The notes under the pieces are model-generated. The model saw nothing but the letters and a program-made list of their open reading frames with translations. It made no database searches and was not told the origin of the DNA. DNA of 64,000 nt. Source: an uncultured Coriobacteriales bacterium. GTDB lineage: Bacteria > Actinomycetota > Coriobacteriia > Coriobacteriales > UMGS124. This document shows, piece after piece, positions 33,101 through 40,739 of the stretch. The position numbers and the translations under genes were made by a program. Position 1 is the first letter of the stretch, and the number at the start of each line of letters is the position of its first letter. The stretch covers positions 186,001 to 250,000 of the forward strand of contig CAKUAI010000001.1 of the NCBI GenBank assembly GCA_934636245.1, given 5' to 3'.

Positions 33101-33373
33101 GCGATAGCTTTTGCCGCGCAGCTCGAAGGTGAGGTCAACGTAGGTCGGCATGTCGGGGCTTGCGTAATCGCTTCGTAGGTCTTCAGGCTTGCGCAGCTCG
33201 CCGGAACACTGGCCGAACAAAGCAAAGGTGATCGCGTCGAAAATGGTGGTCTTGCCTGCACCCGTTTCGCCGGCAAGCAGGTAGATGCCTTCGGTGCCCA
33301 GCAGCGTGAAGTCAATTTCTGCCACGCCGGCAAAGGGGCCAAAGGCGCTCATCCTGAGTCGTGTGGGCCTCAT
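30113..33373 (-). CDS. sbcC: Nuclease complex ATPase subunit SbcC (Rad50-like)
   Basis: The 1,086-aa SMC-like protein has the N-terminal Walker A (GETGAGKTTIFDAI), long antiparallel coiled coils of about 400 residues each side of a zinc hook (GQPCPVCGATAHPH), and the C-terminal ABC signature LSGGEKFMASLALALGLSEVV with Walker B MFVDEGFGSLD. With SbcD it forms the SbcCD exonuclease/endonuclease that cuts DNA hairpins and protein-blocked ends. Its ATG directly follows the sbcD stop (TAAATG), so translation is coupled. This complex would act on the palindromic elements seen in this window. Confidence 0.96.
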   Translation of the reverse strand: MRPTRLRMSAFGPFAGVAEIDFTLLGTEGIYLLAGETGAGKTTIFDAITFALFGQCSGELRKPEDLRSDYASPDMPTYVDLTFELRGKSYRIKRDPGGYPRAKKRGEGTTICLAEATLEMPDGSQLSGKRVTEKVVELLGIDANQFGQIVMLAQGDFEKLLTEGTKERTAIFRKIFGTDMYQRFQDELSKQRKDLAERCEDGRHEAQLLARQAIGCMQDGDEAKALLSDWVERDALQAGNALEAFKTEKELLEARHNDTAQALDDAQTMREKLARDLDRAQQADATRARAAQAQSQLDEITTRIPQLEASQESCAKAAEELPGLQQRAGALRDQLPNYARHTEALAQEGRAKSARAAAQTTLEARSDASARAQANMQSLDEQVKKLAHAREALAKAESCVSAAQRGLEVAQSLKDAVATVTACDEKIAAIDVRLKKADVFLTELDQADANDQAALDTWAAKERDLAEAPQRLSQARLEAQDTQTKISQAGDLVKQLSNLECELAAKTKAHQNAARAYSQAADAHVTRSHELENLRRAYEDGLAGVLAAGLAEGQPCPVCGATAHPHLALVGGNTPSKEDVQAAQKLETQAREHASALCGQAEAAHKLVLSCQESLDGFQQANGDSTALSERISQLKADLAARQTMVQALEEENTQLDTARHEQAALHDRVAKRAQKRQDANSLLTSIKEQLAREQAKRQGALEALAASGRDAGEVDSLLSESQHALDEAVRAQQSCQRDACALREAEGQLETAKPRAEEARAAEETAMRALEQAKQDVKVAEEHTHMVAERLEFADEAAAQKELASIENRAQRITATLDEAREALQTARTEQTRIASGLETLRHQLEQLGDHDTLGLTEQLAQADETLASAKKRERTDGQALATLVELTSQMTRLAANDAKLQETFARLDRLAQLANGSMAGTERLTFETFVQMRYFEVVLAAANTRLSEMTQGQYELVRCERLEGGSAKVGLNVDVLDNFTGKARSAKSLSGGEKFMASLALALGLSEVVQRQAGGIQLDTMFVDEGFGSLDQEKLRLVMRAMSRPGSSGKLVGIISHVEELMGTIDRKIVVERGREGSTLRVEV

Positions 33374-34552
33374 TTACAGCACCTGCGCTTTCTCGAAGGC
33401 TTCGAGCACAATCTTGCGGTCTTCTTCATCCAAGGGGGCACCTACCTGGCCTTCCCAGAACGTCTCGAACAGTTCGAGCGGGCTGAGCGATGCCTGGCCC
33501 TCGAGCTCCAGCTCCTCGAGGTGTGCCTCGTGGCGAGTGCGCGTGTTGTCGACGCTCAGCGACATGAGGTTGGGGAAAGCCGCGCGCAGGCGCTGGAAGG
33601 CGTCGGCGGGCGGAATTTCGTCGGTGAGCACGGCGCAGACGTAGTCGTGTGTATCGGTTGTGGCGAGGCGCGCGGGGTCGAGAACCTCCTCAAGCGTGCC
33701 GCGCACACGACGCAAATCGTGCAGGACAGGCATCTCTGCCAGCTCGATTGTCACATCGCCCTTGTCGCCCAGCTCAACGATGGGCACAGACTTCGGCGAG
33801 CTCCATTCGCTGGCCGAGTATTTGAGGAGGCTTCCGGAGTATCGCACCGTGTCGCGGCCCACGCGCTGCGGCCGGTGGAGATGGCCCAGTGCCACATAGT
33901 CGAACGGCTCGTAGACGCTCGCTTCAACGTTTTCCGACCCGCCGACGCTCATCTCCGAGTCGCATGTGTCGGGCATCCAAGCGCCGGCGGTTACAAACTG
34001 GTGTGAAAGCGCCACGTTGCGCTGGGCGGTGTCGATGGGAAGGGATGCCACCACGGCTTGCAGCGCCTCGGTGTAGCTGAGGGAGTTGGTGATGGCGGAG
34101 GCGTCGGAGGCCCCGGGGTCGACCGAGGTGAGCCAGGGGCGCACCGTGGCCGGCTTGAGGAAGGGGATGAGCCAGAACGTGACGGGGCCATGCTCATCTT
34201 GGAGGGTAACGGAGTCGATGCGCCCATCGAACACGCGTGAAACATGCACGCCCTGGTCGGCCAGCAGCTCGCGTCCATATGCCACGCGCTCGCTTGAATC
34301 GTGGTTGCCTGCACACACGAGTACCTGCGTGTTTGTGCGAGCCAGAGCAGTGAGGAACCAATCGACCAGCGACACCGCCTCGGCGGAAGGAGTTGACTTA
34401 TCGTAAAGGTCGCCAGCGATGAGCACGGCGTCTACCTGGTGTTCTTCCACCATGCGGAGAAGCTTTTCGAGAGTGTAGCGTTGGTCGTCGAGCATGGGAA
34501 ACTCGTTGACGCGCTTGCCGATGTGGAGGTCGGCGAGGTGCATGAGGCGCAT
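33374..34552 (-). CDS. sbcD: Nuclease subunit SbcD (Mre11-like)
   Basis: The 392-aa metallophosphoesterase has the phosphoesterase motifs MRLMHLADLHIGK, LIAGDLYDKSTPS, VCAGNHDSSERVAYG and GHLHRPQRV, which hold two Mn ions. It is the nuclease half of SbcCD. I choose the start at 34552 because AGGAAGG is seven bases upstream and the family begins with this Met; an ATG at 34558 is possible. It is the first gene of the sbcDC operon. Confidence 0.95.
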   Translation of the reverse strand: MRLMHLADLHIGKRVNEFPMLDDQRYTLEKLLRMVEEHQVDAVLIAGDLYDKSTPSAEAVSLVDWFLTALARTNTQVLVCAGNHDSSERVAYGRELLADQGVHVSRVFDGRIDSVTLQDEHGPVTFWLIPFLKPATVRPWLTSVDPGASDASAITNSLSYTEALQAVVASLPIDTAQRNVALSHQFVTAGAWMPDTCDSEMSVGGSENVEASVYEPFDYVALGHLHRPQRVGRDTVRYSGSLLKYSASEWSSPKSVPIVELGDKGDVTIELAEMPVLHDLRRVRGTLEEVLDPARLATTDTHDYVCAVLTDEIPPADAFQRLRAAFPNLMSLSVDNTRTRHEAHLEELELEGQASLSPLELFETFWEGQVGAPLDEEDRKIVLEAFEKAQVL

Positions 34553-34724
34553 GGACATACCTTCCTGCCGGAAAACGGGATGGCCCACGCCGCAGGAGGG
34601 TTGGACTGCGGCAGGGCCTCCTAGCATGATAGCCATGCGGCGGACAAAAATTCGCGCGCTGAGAAAGTCGTACGGGGGGATTTTTGGCACCCGTCAGGCG
34701 CGAATGAAGTTGGCCTGATGGATT

Positions 34725-34810
34725 AACATACATTTCAGGATTTTGAAAATCACGCCAACTGGTGTTTTGTTGAAATAACATACATTTCAAGCGGTGAAAT
34801 GTATGTTATT
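34725..34810 (+). repeat. Dispersed 85-bp intergenic element, copy 4
   Basis: It has the same half-site order as the copies at 8666 and 12741, with core CACGCCAACTGG. It lies between sbcD and the amidotransferase gene, both on the minus strand. Confidence 0.8.
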
Positions 34811-34846
34811 TCTTTTCGGCTGGCCTGACGGAAAATGGTTGCTCGA

Positions 34847-35626
34847 TTATTTCACCGCCGCTGCCACGAGGGCTTCGAAGATGCGCATCTGTCGAGCGTC
34901 TTTGTCCCACAAATACTCGGGGTGCCATTGCACGCCCAGCACGAAGGGGCATTCGGGCATCTCAACGCCCTCGATTACGCCGTCGGGAGCCATGGCGTTG
35001 ACCACAAGGCCGCGCGCCACGCTGTGGATGGACTGATGGTGCAGGCTGTTGACGTGCAGGTCTTGCGGGGCCGACCCCATGACCTGGCCGAGGAGCGAGT
35101 GGGGGTACACCGAAACCTCGTGCCCCTCGACTCCCTGCGTGTCGGGCGACTGGGAATGTCTGATGGCGTGCGGCACGGGGTTGAGCGTCGCTTCGGGCTG
35201 CGTGGGGATGTCCTGCCAAAGCGACCCTCCCAGTGCAACGTTGAGCATTTGCGTGCCGCGGCAGATGGTGAGCAGTGGCTTCTCGGCCTCGATGACGCGG
35301 GGGATGAGCGCGCATTCAAAATGGTCGCGCATGGGGCTTATGGGACCGCAGGTGGGAAGGGCGTGTTCGCCGTACAACTCGGGATTGCAGTCGTACCCGC
35401 CGGGAATGACGAAGGCGTCGAATGTTTCGATCATGCGTGCAAGCGATCCGGGGCCGCACGGTCCAGGCAGCATGACGGGGATACCGCCTGCTTGCTCGAT
35501 GGCTTCGAACATGGGCTGTTGGGCATAGATGGTGGCTCCGTCGCGCTTGGTTGCGCGGTCCTCAGTGCGCGGCGCCACTCCGATGAGCGGCCTGCGCGCC
35601 GGCCAGTTGCAAAGCAATCCTTCCAT
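34847..35626 (-). CDS. Class I glutamine amidotransferase-like hydrolase (peptidase C26, PuuD-like)
   Basis: The 259-aa protein has the C26 layout: PLIGVAPR at the start, DAFVIPGGYDCNPELYGE, the nucleophile elbow LLTICRGTQMLNVALGG with the catalytic Cys, and VLGVQWHPEYLW with the catalytic His and Glu. PuuD-like enzymes hydrolyse gamma-glutamyl-GABA in putrescine breakdown; others in the group act on other gamma-glutamyl amides. No puu gene is near, so the substrate is open. The ATG has GGGGTGGG upstream. Confidence 0.87.
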   Translation of the reverse strand: MEGLLCNWPARRPLIGVAPRTEDRATKRDGATIYAQQPMFEAIEQAGGIPVMLPGPCGPGSLARMIETFDAFVIPGGYDCNPELYGEHALPTCGPISPMRDHFECALIPRVIEAEKPLLTICRGTQMLNVALGGSLWQDIPTQPEATLNPVPHAIRHSQSPDTQGVEGHEVSVYPHSLLGQVMGSAPQDLHVNSLHHQSIHSVARGLVVNAMAPDGVIEGVEMPECPFVLGVQWHPEYLWDKDARQMRIFEALVAAAVK

Positions 35627-35814
35627 GCACCCACCCCATCAAATGAGCCTACAGTTGAGACAAACAAGTGTGCCACGAGATTGCAACAGACAGGTTACGA
35701 GATGGATGATGTGAGGGAGCCCGTACTTTCTGCCGCGCCTCTTTTGTTGACATCGACGGGGTGCGTCTAGATGGGGCGTGTTCAGATTCGGCCGGTGGTG
35801 GGAAAGGGGCCGTT

Positions 35815-35946
35815 GTGACGAAGGCAGTTTCACGCCTGTTGGTAATGGCGGCCGTGGCTTGGGCTTTGGTATTTCCTGGTCTGGCTTCGGCGAATGCCGA
35901 CTATTTGCGACCTAGTGCATGGTCCCAGGAGGCTCACTGCCCATAA
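35815..35946 (+). CDS. Tiny secreted peptide precursor, unknown function
   Basis: A 43-codon frame starts at GTG 35815, six bases after AAAGGGG. It encodes a clean signal peptide (basic VTKAVSRLL, hydrophobic VMAAVAWALVFPG, LASA cleavage site) and then a mature part of only about 16-17 residues (NADYLRPSAWSQEAHCP) with one Cys near the end. It may be a secreted signal or small surface peptide, or the surviving 5' end of a lost exported protein. No homologue is known to me. Confidence 0.45.
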   Translation: MTKAVSRLLVMAAVAWALVFPGLASANADYLRPSAWSQEAHCP

Positions 35947-36037
35947 ACCTGCAATTTTAGACAATGATGACGAGAAGCCTGCCGTACAGATGCGTTGCTG
36001 AAAAAGGCGATTGGGCGGGTTTTGTTTGATGGAGACC

Positions 36038-36577
36038 CTAAAGCAATTCTGCGACTGCGATGCTTGCTGCGCCGTCCCAGATGCCCACGGGGATGGGCTT
36101 GTCGAAGGGATAGGTTGTTGCCCAGCCTCGCTCGGAGTCGTAGCAGTAGACGACAGTCTGCTTTTGCATGGGGTCGACAATCCAATATTCACGCACGTGA
36201 GCCTGCTCGTAGCGGGCGGCCTTGATGAGGTAGTCCATGCGACGGCTTGAAGGGGAGACAACTTCGACCACAAGGTCCGGCGCGCCCTCGCAGCCGCGCT
36301 CCGAGATTTTGGAGGAGTCGCAGATGACGCTGACATCGGGCTCGAGGTAGGTGGTGTCGTCAGCAAAGAGATTGACAGCGAAGGGTGCCGGAACGACCTT
36401 GCACGGACCGTTGTTGGCATCAACATGGTTCTGAAGTTGGTGTGCGATTCCGAAGGCGATTCGCTGGTGCGTGAAGCTCGGCGGTGCCATGTCATAGAGC
36501 TTGCCATCGATAAGCTCTGCTCGTACGCCCGCGGGTAGGTTCCAATAATCATGGGCAGTATGCTTGGTGGGAGCCAT
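36038..36577 (-). CDS. Uma2-family restriction-endonuclease-fold protein
   Basis: The 179-aa protein starts at the ATG at 36577 with AAAGGA upstream. ELIDGKLYDMAPPSFTHQRI, PDVSVICDSSK, GAPDLVVEVVSPSSRRMDYLIKAARYEQAHVREYWIVDP make up the Uma2 PD-(D/E)xK core, with the Asp of PDL and the Glu of VEVVSP as predicted metal ligands. Uma2 proteins are widespread and their function is unsettled; some are transposon-linked. No transposase lies nearby. Confidence 0.88.
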   Translation of the reverse strand: MAPTKHTAHDYWNLPAGVRAELIDGKLYDMAPPSFTHQRIAFGIAHQLQNHVDANNGPCKVVPAPFAVNLFADDTTYLEPDVSVICDSSKISERGCEGAPDLVVEVVSPSSRRMDYLIKAARYEQAHVREYWIVDPMQKQTVVYCYDSERGWATTYPFDKPIPVGIWDGAASIAVAELL

Positions 36578-36778
36578 CTGGTTATCATCCTTTGGGGGCA
36601 ACATCTGGCATCTGCTTTCACTACGAGTTTGACCAGTGCTGACAATATACCCGAGCTGGTATACGAAGAGCCGCCTTGTGCCTGCAAACCAACAATTCGG
36701 GCCAGGCAGGAATGGCCCGTTCGCGGCGTGAGACCCGAAAGCATGAGTTCCAACGTGCCGTTCGCCCCACAAACCCAA

Positions 36779-36819
36779 AAGCCCGGGCACCTCGGCTTGT
36801 TGGCGAGGTGCCCGGGCTT
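36779..36819 (-). terminator. Rho-independent terminator of the flavoprotein at 36882
   Basis: AAGCCCGGGCACCTCG and CGAGGTGCCCGGGCTT form a perfect 16-bp stem; the minus strand continues with GGGCTTTTGGG. The remainder of 36578-36881 has no gene. Confidence 0.85.
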
Positions 36820-36881
36820 ATCGTACGTGCCTATATATTAGATGCTTCCGCTGTGCGGCGGAGCACCTCCGAGCTAGACCC

Positions 36882-38687
36882 TTAGGCCAGCTCAGCGGCA
36901 GAGGCGCCGGCGATGCGGCCGAAGGTGATGCAGTCGGCAACGGCGTCGGAGCCCAGGCGGTTGGTGCCGTGGATGCCACCGGTGACCTCGCCAGCCGCGA
37001 ACAGGTTGGGGACGGTCTCGCCGGTCTCCTTCACGACCTGGGCATCGGTGTTGATGTGCACGCCGCCCATGGTGTGGTGCACGGAAGGCACGCAGGCGCC
37101 CAGGTAGTAAGGAGCAGTCTCGAACTTGTTCATCTTGGAGCGGTAGTTGAAGTCGGCATCGGCACCGGCGTCGCACATCTCGTTCCAGTGCTCAACGGTC
37201 TTCACGAGCTCCTCGGCATCGACGCCGGCAGCCTCGGCGACCTCCTCGAGCGTGTCGCCCTTGAAGAGGGTGCCCAGGTCATAGCCCATCTTGACCTCGC
37301 CGGGGTGCGCGTCGAACAGACCGGTCTCATCCACGCCAGCCTGGTCCCACAGCAGGTAGGCGACCTCGCCGGTCTGGGACTTGATGGCGTTGGAGATGAC
37401 GTCGCGGCGGTCGAGCTCCTCAACGAAGCGGTCGCCCTCGGCGTTCACGAGGATGCCGCGGTCGTCAAGACGCATGTCGTAGATGTAGAGCAGGGCGCCC
37501 GTCACAGGGTCGCAGGTGGGGTAGGTCTGAATCCACTGCATGCCCACGAGGCCAGCGCCGATGCCCTGGGCCATGACGATGCCGTCGCCCGTGGTGGCCA
37601 CGGTGTCGGTGGAGTGGACGTTCTCGTCGAGGTCGGGGTTGTACTGCAGGCGCATCTCGACGTTGGAGCCGAAGCCGCCCGTGGCCAGGACGAACGCCTT
37701 GCCGGTGAACTCGTACTCGTTGCCATCCGGGTCGGAGGCCTTGACGGCGGTAATGGTGCCGCTGTCGTCAACGAGGAACTCGCTGGCGCGCATGCTGGTG
37801 TAGATGGTGACGCCGGCGGCCTCAGCGTCGCCCTTGAGAGGCCACGTGATCTGGGCGCCGGACTCGCCCTTGGGGACGAGGGAGCGCTTCACGGAGTGGC
37901 CGCCGAAGAAGCTCATGCGGGCGAACTCGACGCTGTGCTCGTCGCGCAGCCACTCAGCGGACTCGAGGGCACCGTTGGCCAGGACGTTGACCAGGTCGTG
38001 GTCCTGGTCGGTGTCGTCGCCGCCGGCGATGATGTCGCTCTCGAAGAGCTCGGGGGAGTCCTCGATGCCCTCCTCCTTCTGCATCCAGTTGCAGGGAGCG
38101 GCCATGCCGCCGCCGGAGATCTGCGTGTTGCCGCCGATGCTGGGCAGCTTCTCGAGCACGATGGCGGTCTTGCCGGCCTTGGCGGCAGTGAGGGCAGCGG
38201 ACAGGCCAGCGCCGCCAGCGCCGAGGATGATGACGTCTGCGTCGGTCGTGGCGGGAGCCTCGTACACGGGGGCGGCGTGGTCGGCGGCGGACATGGAGGC
38301 CTTGAGGCCGGCCTGCTTGCAGGCGTCGGTCACGGCGTTGAGCACAGCCATGCTCGTGATGGTGGAGCCGGTGACGGTGTCGACGTTCAGGGTCTGGTTG
38401 TCAATGATGAGGGGCAGCATGACCTTTTCAACAGACTCGACCATACCGGGCATCTCGATGTTGTCGCCGATCTTGATATCGGTGACCTTGCCACCCTCAA
38501 CGGTGACCTCAACGTTGACGTCGGCATGCTTGCCGCGAGCGGCGGCGGTGTAGGTGCCGTCCTTGACCTCGGAGGCCTTGGCGTCGTCGGCGAAGGCAAC
38601 GCCGGAAATCATGGAGGTGGCGGCAACGGCTGCGATGCCTGCGCCAGCGCCCTTGACAAAGCTGCGACGAGAAGTGGTGATGCTCAT
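36882..38687 (-). CDS. Tat-exported flavoprotein reductase with FMN-binding and FAD domains, LuxR-paired
   Basis: The 601-aa protein starts at the ATG at 38687, with AAAGGGG upstream. Residues 1-33 are a Tat signal (TTSRRSFVKGAGAGIA, ending VAFADDA). An FMN-binding domain follows at about 40-125, with the covalent-FMN motif VTGSTITS; then comes the FAD domain (VIILGAGGAGLSAALTAAKAG near residue 145) and the C-terminal HHTMGGVHINTDAQV and FAAGEVTGGIHGTNRLGSDA, the classical fumarate/urocanate reductase end. This FMN-FAD layout matches urocanate reductase and its relatives, with covalent FMN passing electrons to FAD. The heme domain of FccA is absent. It is divergent from the LuxR gene at 38855. 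Confidence 0.92.
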   Translation of the reverse strand: MSITTSRRSFVKGAGAGIAAVAATSMISGVAFADDAKASEVKDGTYTAAARGKHADVNVEVTVEGGKVTDIKIGDNIEMPGMVESVEKVMLPLIIDNQTLNVDTVTGSTITSMAVLNAVTDACKQAGLKASMSAADHAAPVYEAPATTDADVIILGAGGAGLSAALTAAKAGKTAIVLEKLPSIGGNTQISGGGMAAPCNWMQKEEGIEDSPELFESDIIAGGDDTDQDHDLVNVLANGALESAEWLRDEHSVEFARMSFFGGHSVKRSLVPKGESGAQITWPLKGDAEAAGVTIYTSMRASEFLVDDSGTITAVKASDPDGNEYEFTGKAFVLATGGFGSNVEMRLQYNPDLDENVHSTDTVATTGDGIVMAQGIGAGLVGMQWIQTYPTCDPVTGALLYIYDMRLDDRGILVNAEGDRFVEELDRRDVISNAIKSQTGEVAYLLWDQAGVDETGLFDAHPGEVKMGYDLGTLFKGDTLEEVAEAAGVDAEELVKTVEHWNEMCDAGADADFNYRSKMNKFETAPYYLGACVPSVHHTMGGVHINTDAQVVKETGETVPNLFAAGEVTGGIHGTNRLGSDAVADCITFGRIAGASAAELA

Positions 38688-38766
38688 AGTGAATCCCCTT
38701 TCGAAATTCCCCTGACCGTTGGCGTGCAACGGTCTGTGCATGCGGTGCTCGGTGCCCCGCGTTGAC

Positions 38767-38810
38767 TTAAACCATAGCAACTTTCGCGACAGAATGTGGT
38801 TTAATGTGGT
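38767..38810. promoter_or_regulatory. Operator-like repeats between the flavoprotein and LuxR genes
   Basis: TTAAACCATA (38767-38776) is nearly the inverse of TGTGGTTTAA (38795-38804), and AATGTGGT is repeated at 38793 and 38803, exactly one helical turn apart. The cluster lies centrally in the 167-bp divergent gap. Confidence 0.5.
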
Positions 38811-38854
38811 AACCCCGCTGGTAGATGCGGTTTCAAGAGGGGATGGGTTACACG

Positions 38855-40417
38855 ATGGGTTCTTTTTCAAATAGCTTCTGGCCGCGTTGGAAGGCCATGT
38901 TTTTGCGCTTGTCGGCCATGCCCGTGGCCTTCTTGGGCGTGGGTGTCTATCGTGCGTGGATCGCAACCTTCTTCCGCTTTGGCGCATTTCCCGGGATAGA
39001 GTTCACCGATTACGTGCTGTTTGAGACATGCATCGGTGTGGTCTCGCTTGTGGTGGCGCTGCTTGCGCGCCGCATCGTGCCCATGTGGAGCAACCGCGCC
39101 TGTTTGGCGGTGACGGGCGCATCAATGACGCTCGGTTCGATCCTGCTCGTGGCGGCATGCTTTATCCCCGCGGTGGCGGGCGTGCCCATGGTGGCGGGTT
39201 TCATTACCCTCAAATATATAGGTCTTGTTCTCACCGGCGGCGGCCTGGCGCTTCTCATCTTGCTGTGGTGTGAGTTCTTCGGGGCGCTCAACCCCATGCG
39301 CGTGGCCGTGTACCATGCGGCGTCTATTTTTGTGGGTGAGCTCATTTGCTGGGTGTTCATGGGACTCAACCCTGCATGGATCGCCGTATTCTCCTGCGTG
39401 CTGCCCATTGTGTCCCTGGGCTGGGCGCATCGCTCGTTTGTGACGCTTCCTGTGGCCGAACGGCCTCATGCAGGCGAGGTCATCTCGCGCAAAGCGGTGC
39501 CAGTGAAGCCCATCGCACTCATGGCGGTATGCTCGTTTGCCATGCAGTTTGCCACGATGCCCGGCCAGCCCATGGTTGCCGGAAACGTGCTCGGCACGCT
39601 CTTTGCCTGCGCTTTTGTGATTCTGGGATCGCTTTCCACCTCGCGTTGGTTCAACTTCGACACCATCTACCGCGTGGCGTTCCCGCTCATCTGCGCCACC
39701 TCGCTGCTTGTGACGCCGCTTCTTGCCCAGTATTCCCAGGCCACGGCCTTCTTCTTCGATGCGGGCTACACGATGCTTTCCATGTTCATCATGATCATCC
39801 TGAGCAACATCACCTATCGCTTCGGCATCAACGCCGCGTGGCTCAACGGCATCGAACGCGCGGTGCGCTACATCATGGAGAGCATGGGCTGGGTCGCCTA
39901 CATTCTGGTGGCGCAGACGTTCTCAGTCGAGGTGAGCAATGTGGCGCACCTTGTGGTTGCGCTTGCGGTGTTCGTGGCGTTCCTCGTCATTGTGCTGCCC
40001 GAGAAGAGCCTTGGCGCTCGCTGGGGTATCGATTTGCACGAGGACTTTGCGGGGTCGGCTGAGGCCCCTGTGGAGGCCGCGGCGGTCACGTTTGCGGCTG
40101 GCTCCTTCGGGGCGAATGCGGCTTCTGCCGCGGTGCAGTTCGAAGCCACGCCCGTTGTTCCGTCCAGGCCCGACCCCTTTGCCCCCGGCCGCCTTGCCAT
40201 GCGCGTGTCCGATATTTCGCGCGAGCACAACCTTACCGACCGCGAGGAGGAGGTCCTTCAGCTCATGGCTCGCAAGATGCCCATCGAGCAGATGGAGGAG
40301 AACCTCTTCATCGCCCGCGGCACCATCAAGGCGCACACGGGCCGTATTTACAAGAAGCTCGGTGTGCATAGCCGAGGGGAGCTTTTTGCATTATTGGGTG
40401 TTGAAGAAGACGAATAG
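38855..40417 (+). CDS. LuxR-type regulator with multi-pass membrane sensor domain
   Basis: The protein of about 520 aa has a hydrophobic N-terminal domain of about 390 residues with around 12 potential spans (from FLRLSAMPVAFLGVGVYRAW to LVVALAVFVAFLVIVL), a linker of about 70 residues, and a C-terminal LuxR HTH (LTDREEEVLQLMARKMPIEQMEENLFIARGTIKAHTGRIYKKLGV). The start is uncertain: ATGs at 38825, 38843 and 38855 are in frame, and I prefer 38855 because AGGGGATGGG then lies upstream at a usable distance. It has the same layout as the proteins at 10607 and 61221 and probably controls the divergent flavoprotein. Confidence 0.87.
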   Translation: MGSFSNSFWPRWKAMFLRLSAMPVAFLGVGVYRAWIATFFRFGAFPGIEFTDYVLFETCIGVVSLVVALLARRIVPMWSNRACLAVTGASMTLGSILLVAACFIPAVAGVPMVAGFITLKYIGLVLTGGGLALLILLWCEFFGALNPMRVAVYHAASIFVGELICWVFMGLNPAWIAVFSCVLPIVSLGWAHRSFVTLPVAERPHAGEVISRKAVPVKPIALMAVCSFAMQFATMPGQPMVAGNVLGTLFACAFVILGSLSTSRWFNFDTIYRVAFPLICATSLLVTPLLAQYSQATAFFFDAGYTMLSMFIMIILSNITYRFGINAAWLNGIERAVRYIMESMGWVAYILVAQTFSVEVSNVAHLVVALAVFVAFLVIVLPEKSLGARWGIDLHEDFAGSAEAPVEAAAVTFAAGSFGANAASAAVQFEATPVVPSRPDPFAPGRLAMRVSDISREHNLTDREEEVLQLMARKMPIEQMEENLFIARGTIKAHTGRIYKKLGVHSRGELFALLGVEEDE

Positions 40418-40576
40418 GGTTCTCGGGTAATCCGAGTTTCAGGTGCCTGACACACTGACGAAATAAATTATGTCAATCGTACTGTATAGATGTCACATTC
40501 AGTAGAAATATGACCATCTATCTGGTATTTTGCAAAATATTGCAACTATTGCGCAAATTTTTTCGAATAGGCATAT

Positions 40577-40620
40577 TTGACATAATGTAGGCATAACCGG
40601 TTAATTTTTCTGTCCGGACA
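40577..40620 (+). promoter_or_regulatory. AT-rich leader of the giant adhesin: TTGACA box and TGTCCGGACA palindrome
   Basis: TTGACA at 40577-40582 is followed 18 bp on by TTAATT, a weak -10. A perfect 10-bp palindrome TGTCCGGACA lies at 40611-40620, within the expected start region. The 40418-40739 gap is clearly more AT-rich than its surroundings and holds no gene. Confidence 0.4.
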
Positions 40621-40739
40621 TTGACTAAAATATATACGTGTATGGGTCTACCGATGCATAGGTTATTGAGTGCACCGGTGGGACCATATAGGTGTTTGTC
40701 ATGCGTGGAGACGCCCACAGAGTCCGAAGGAGTGGAGAG

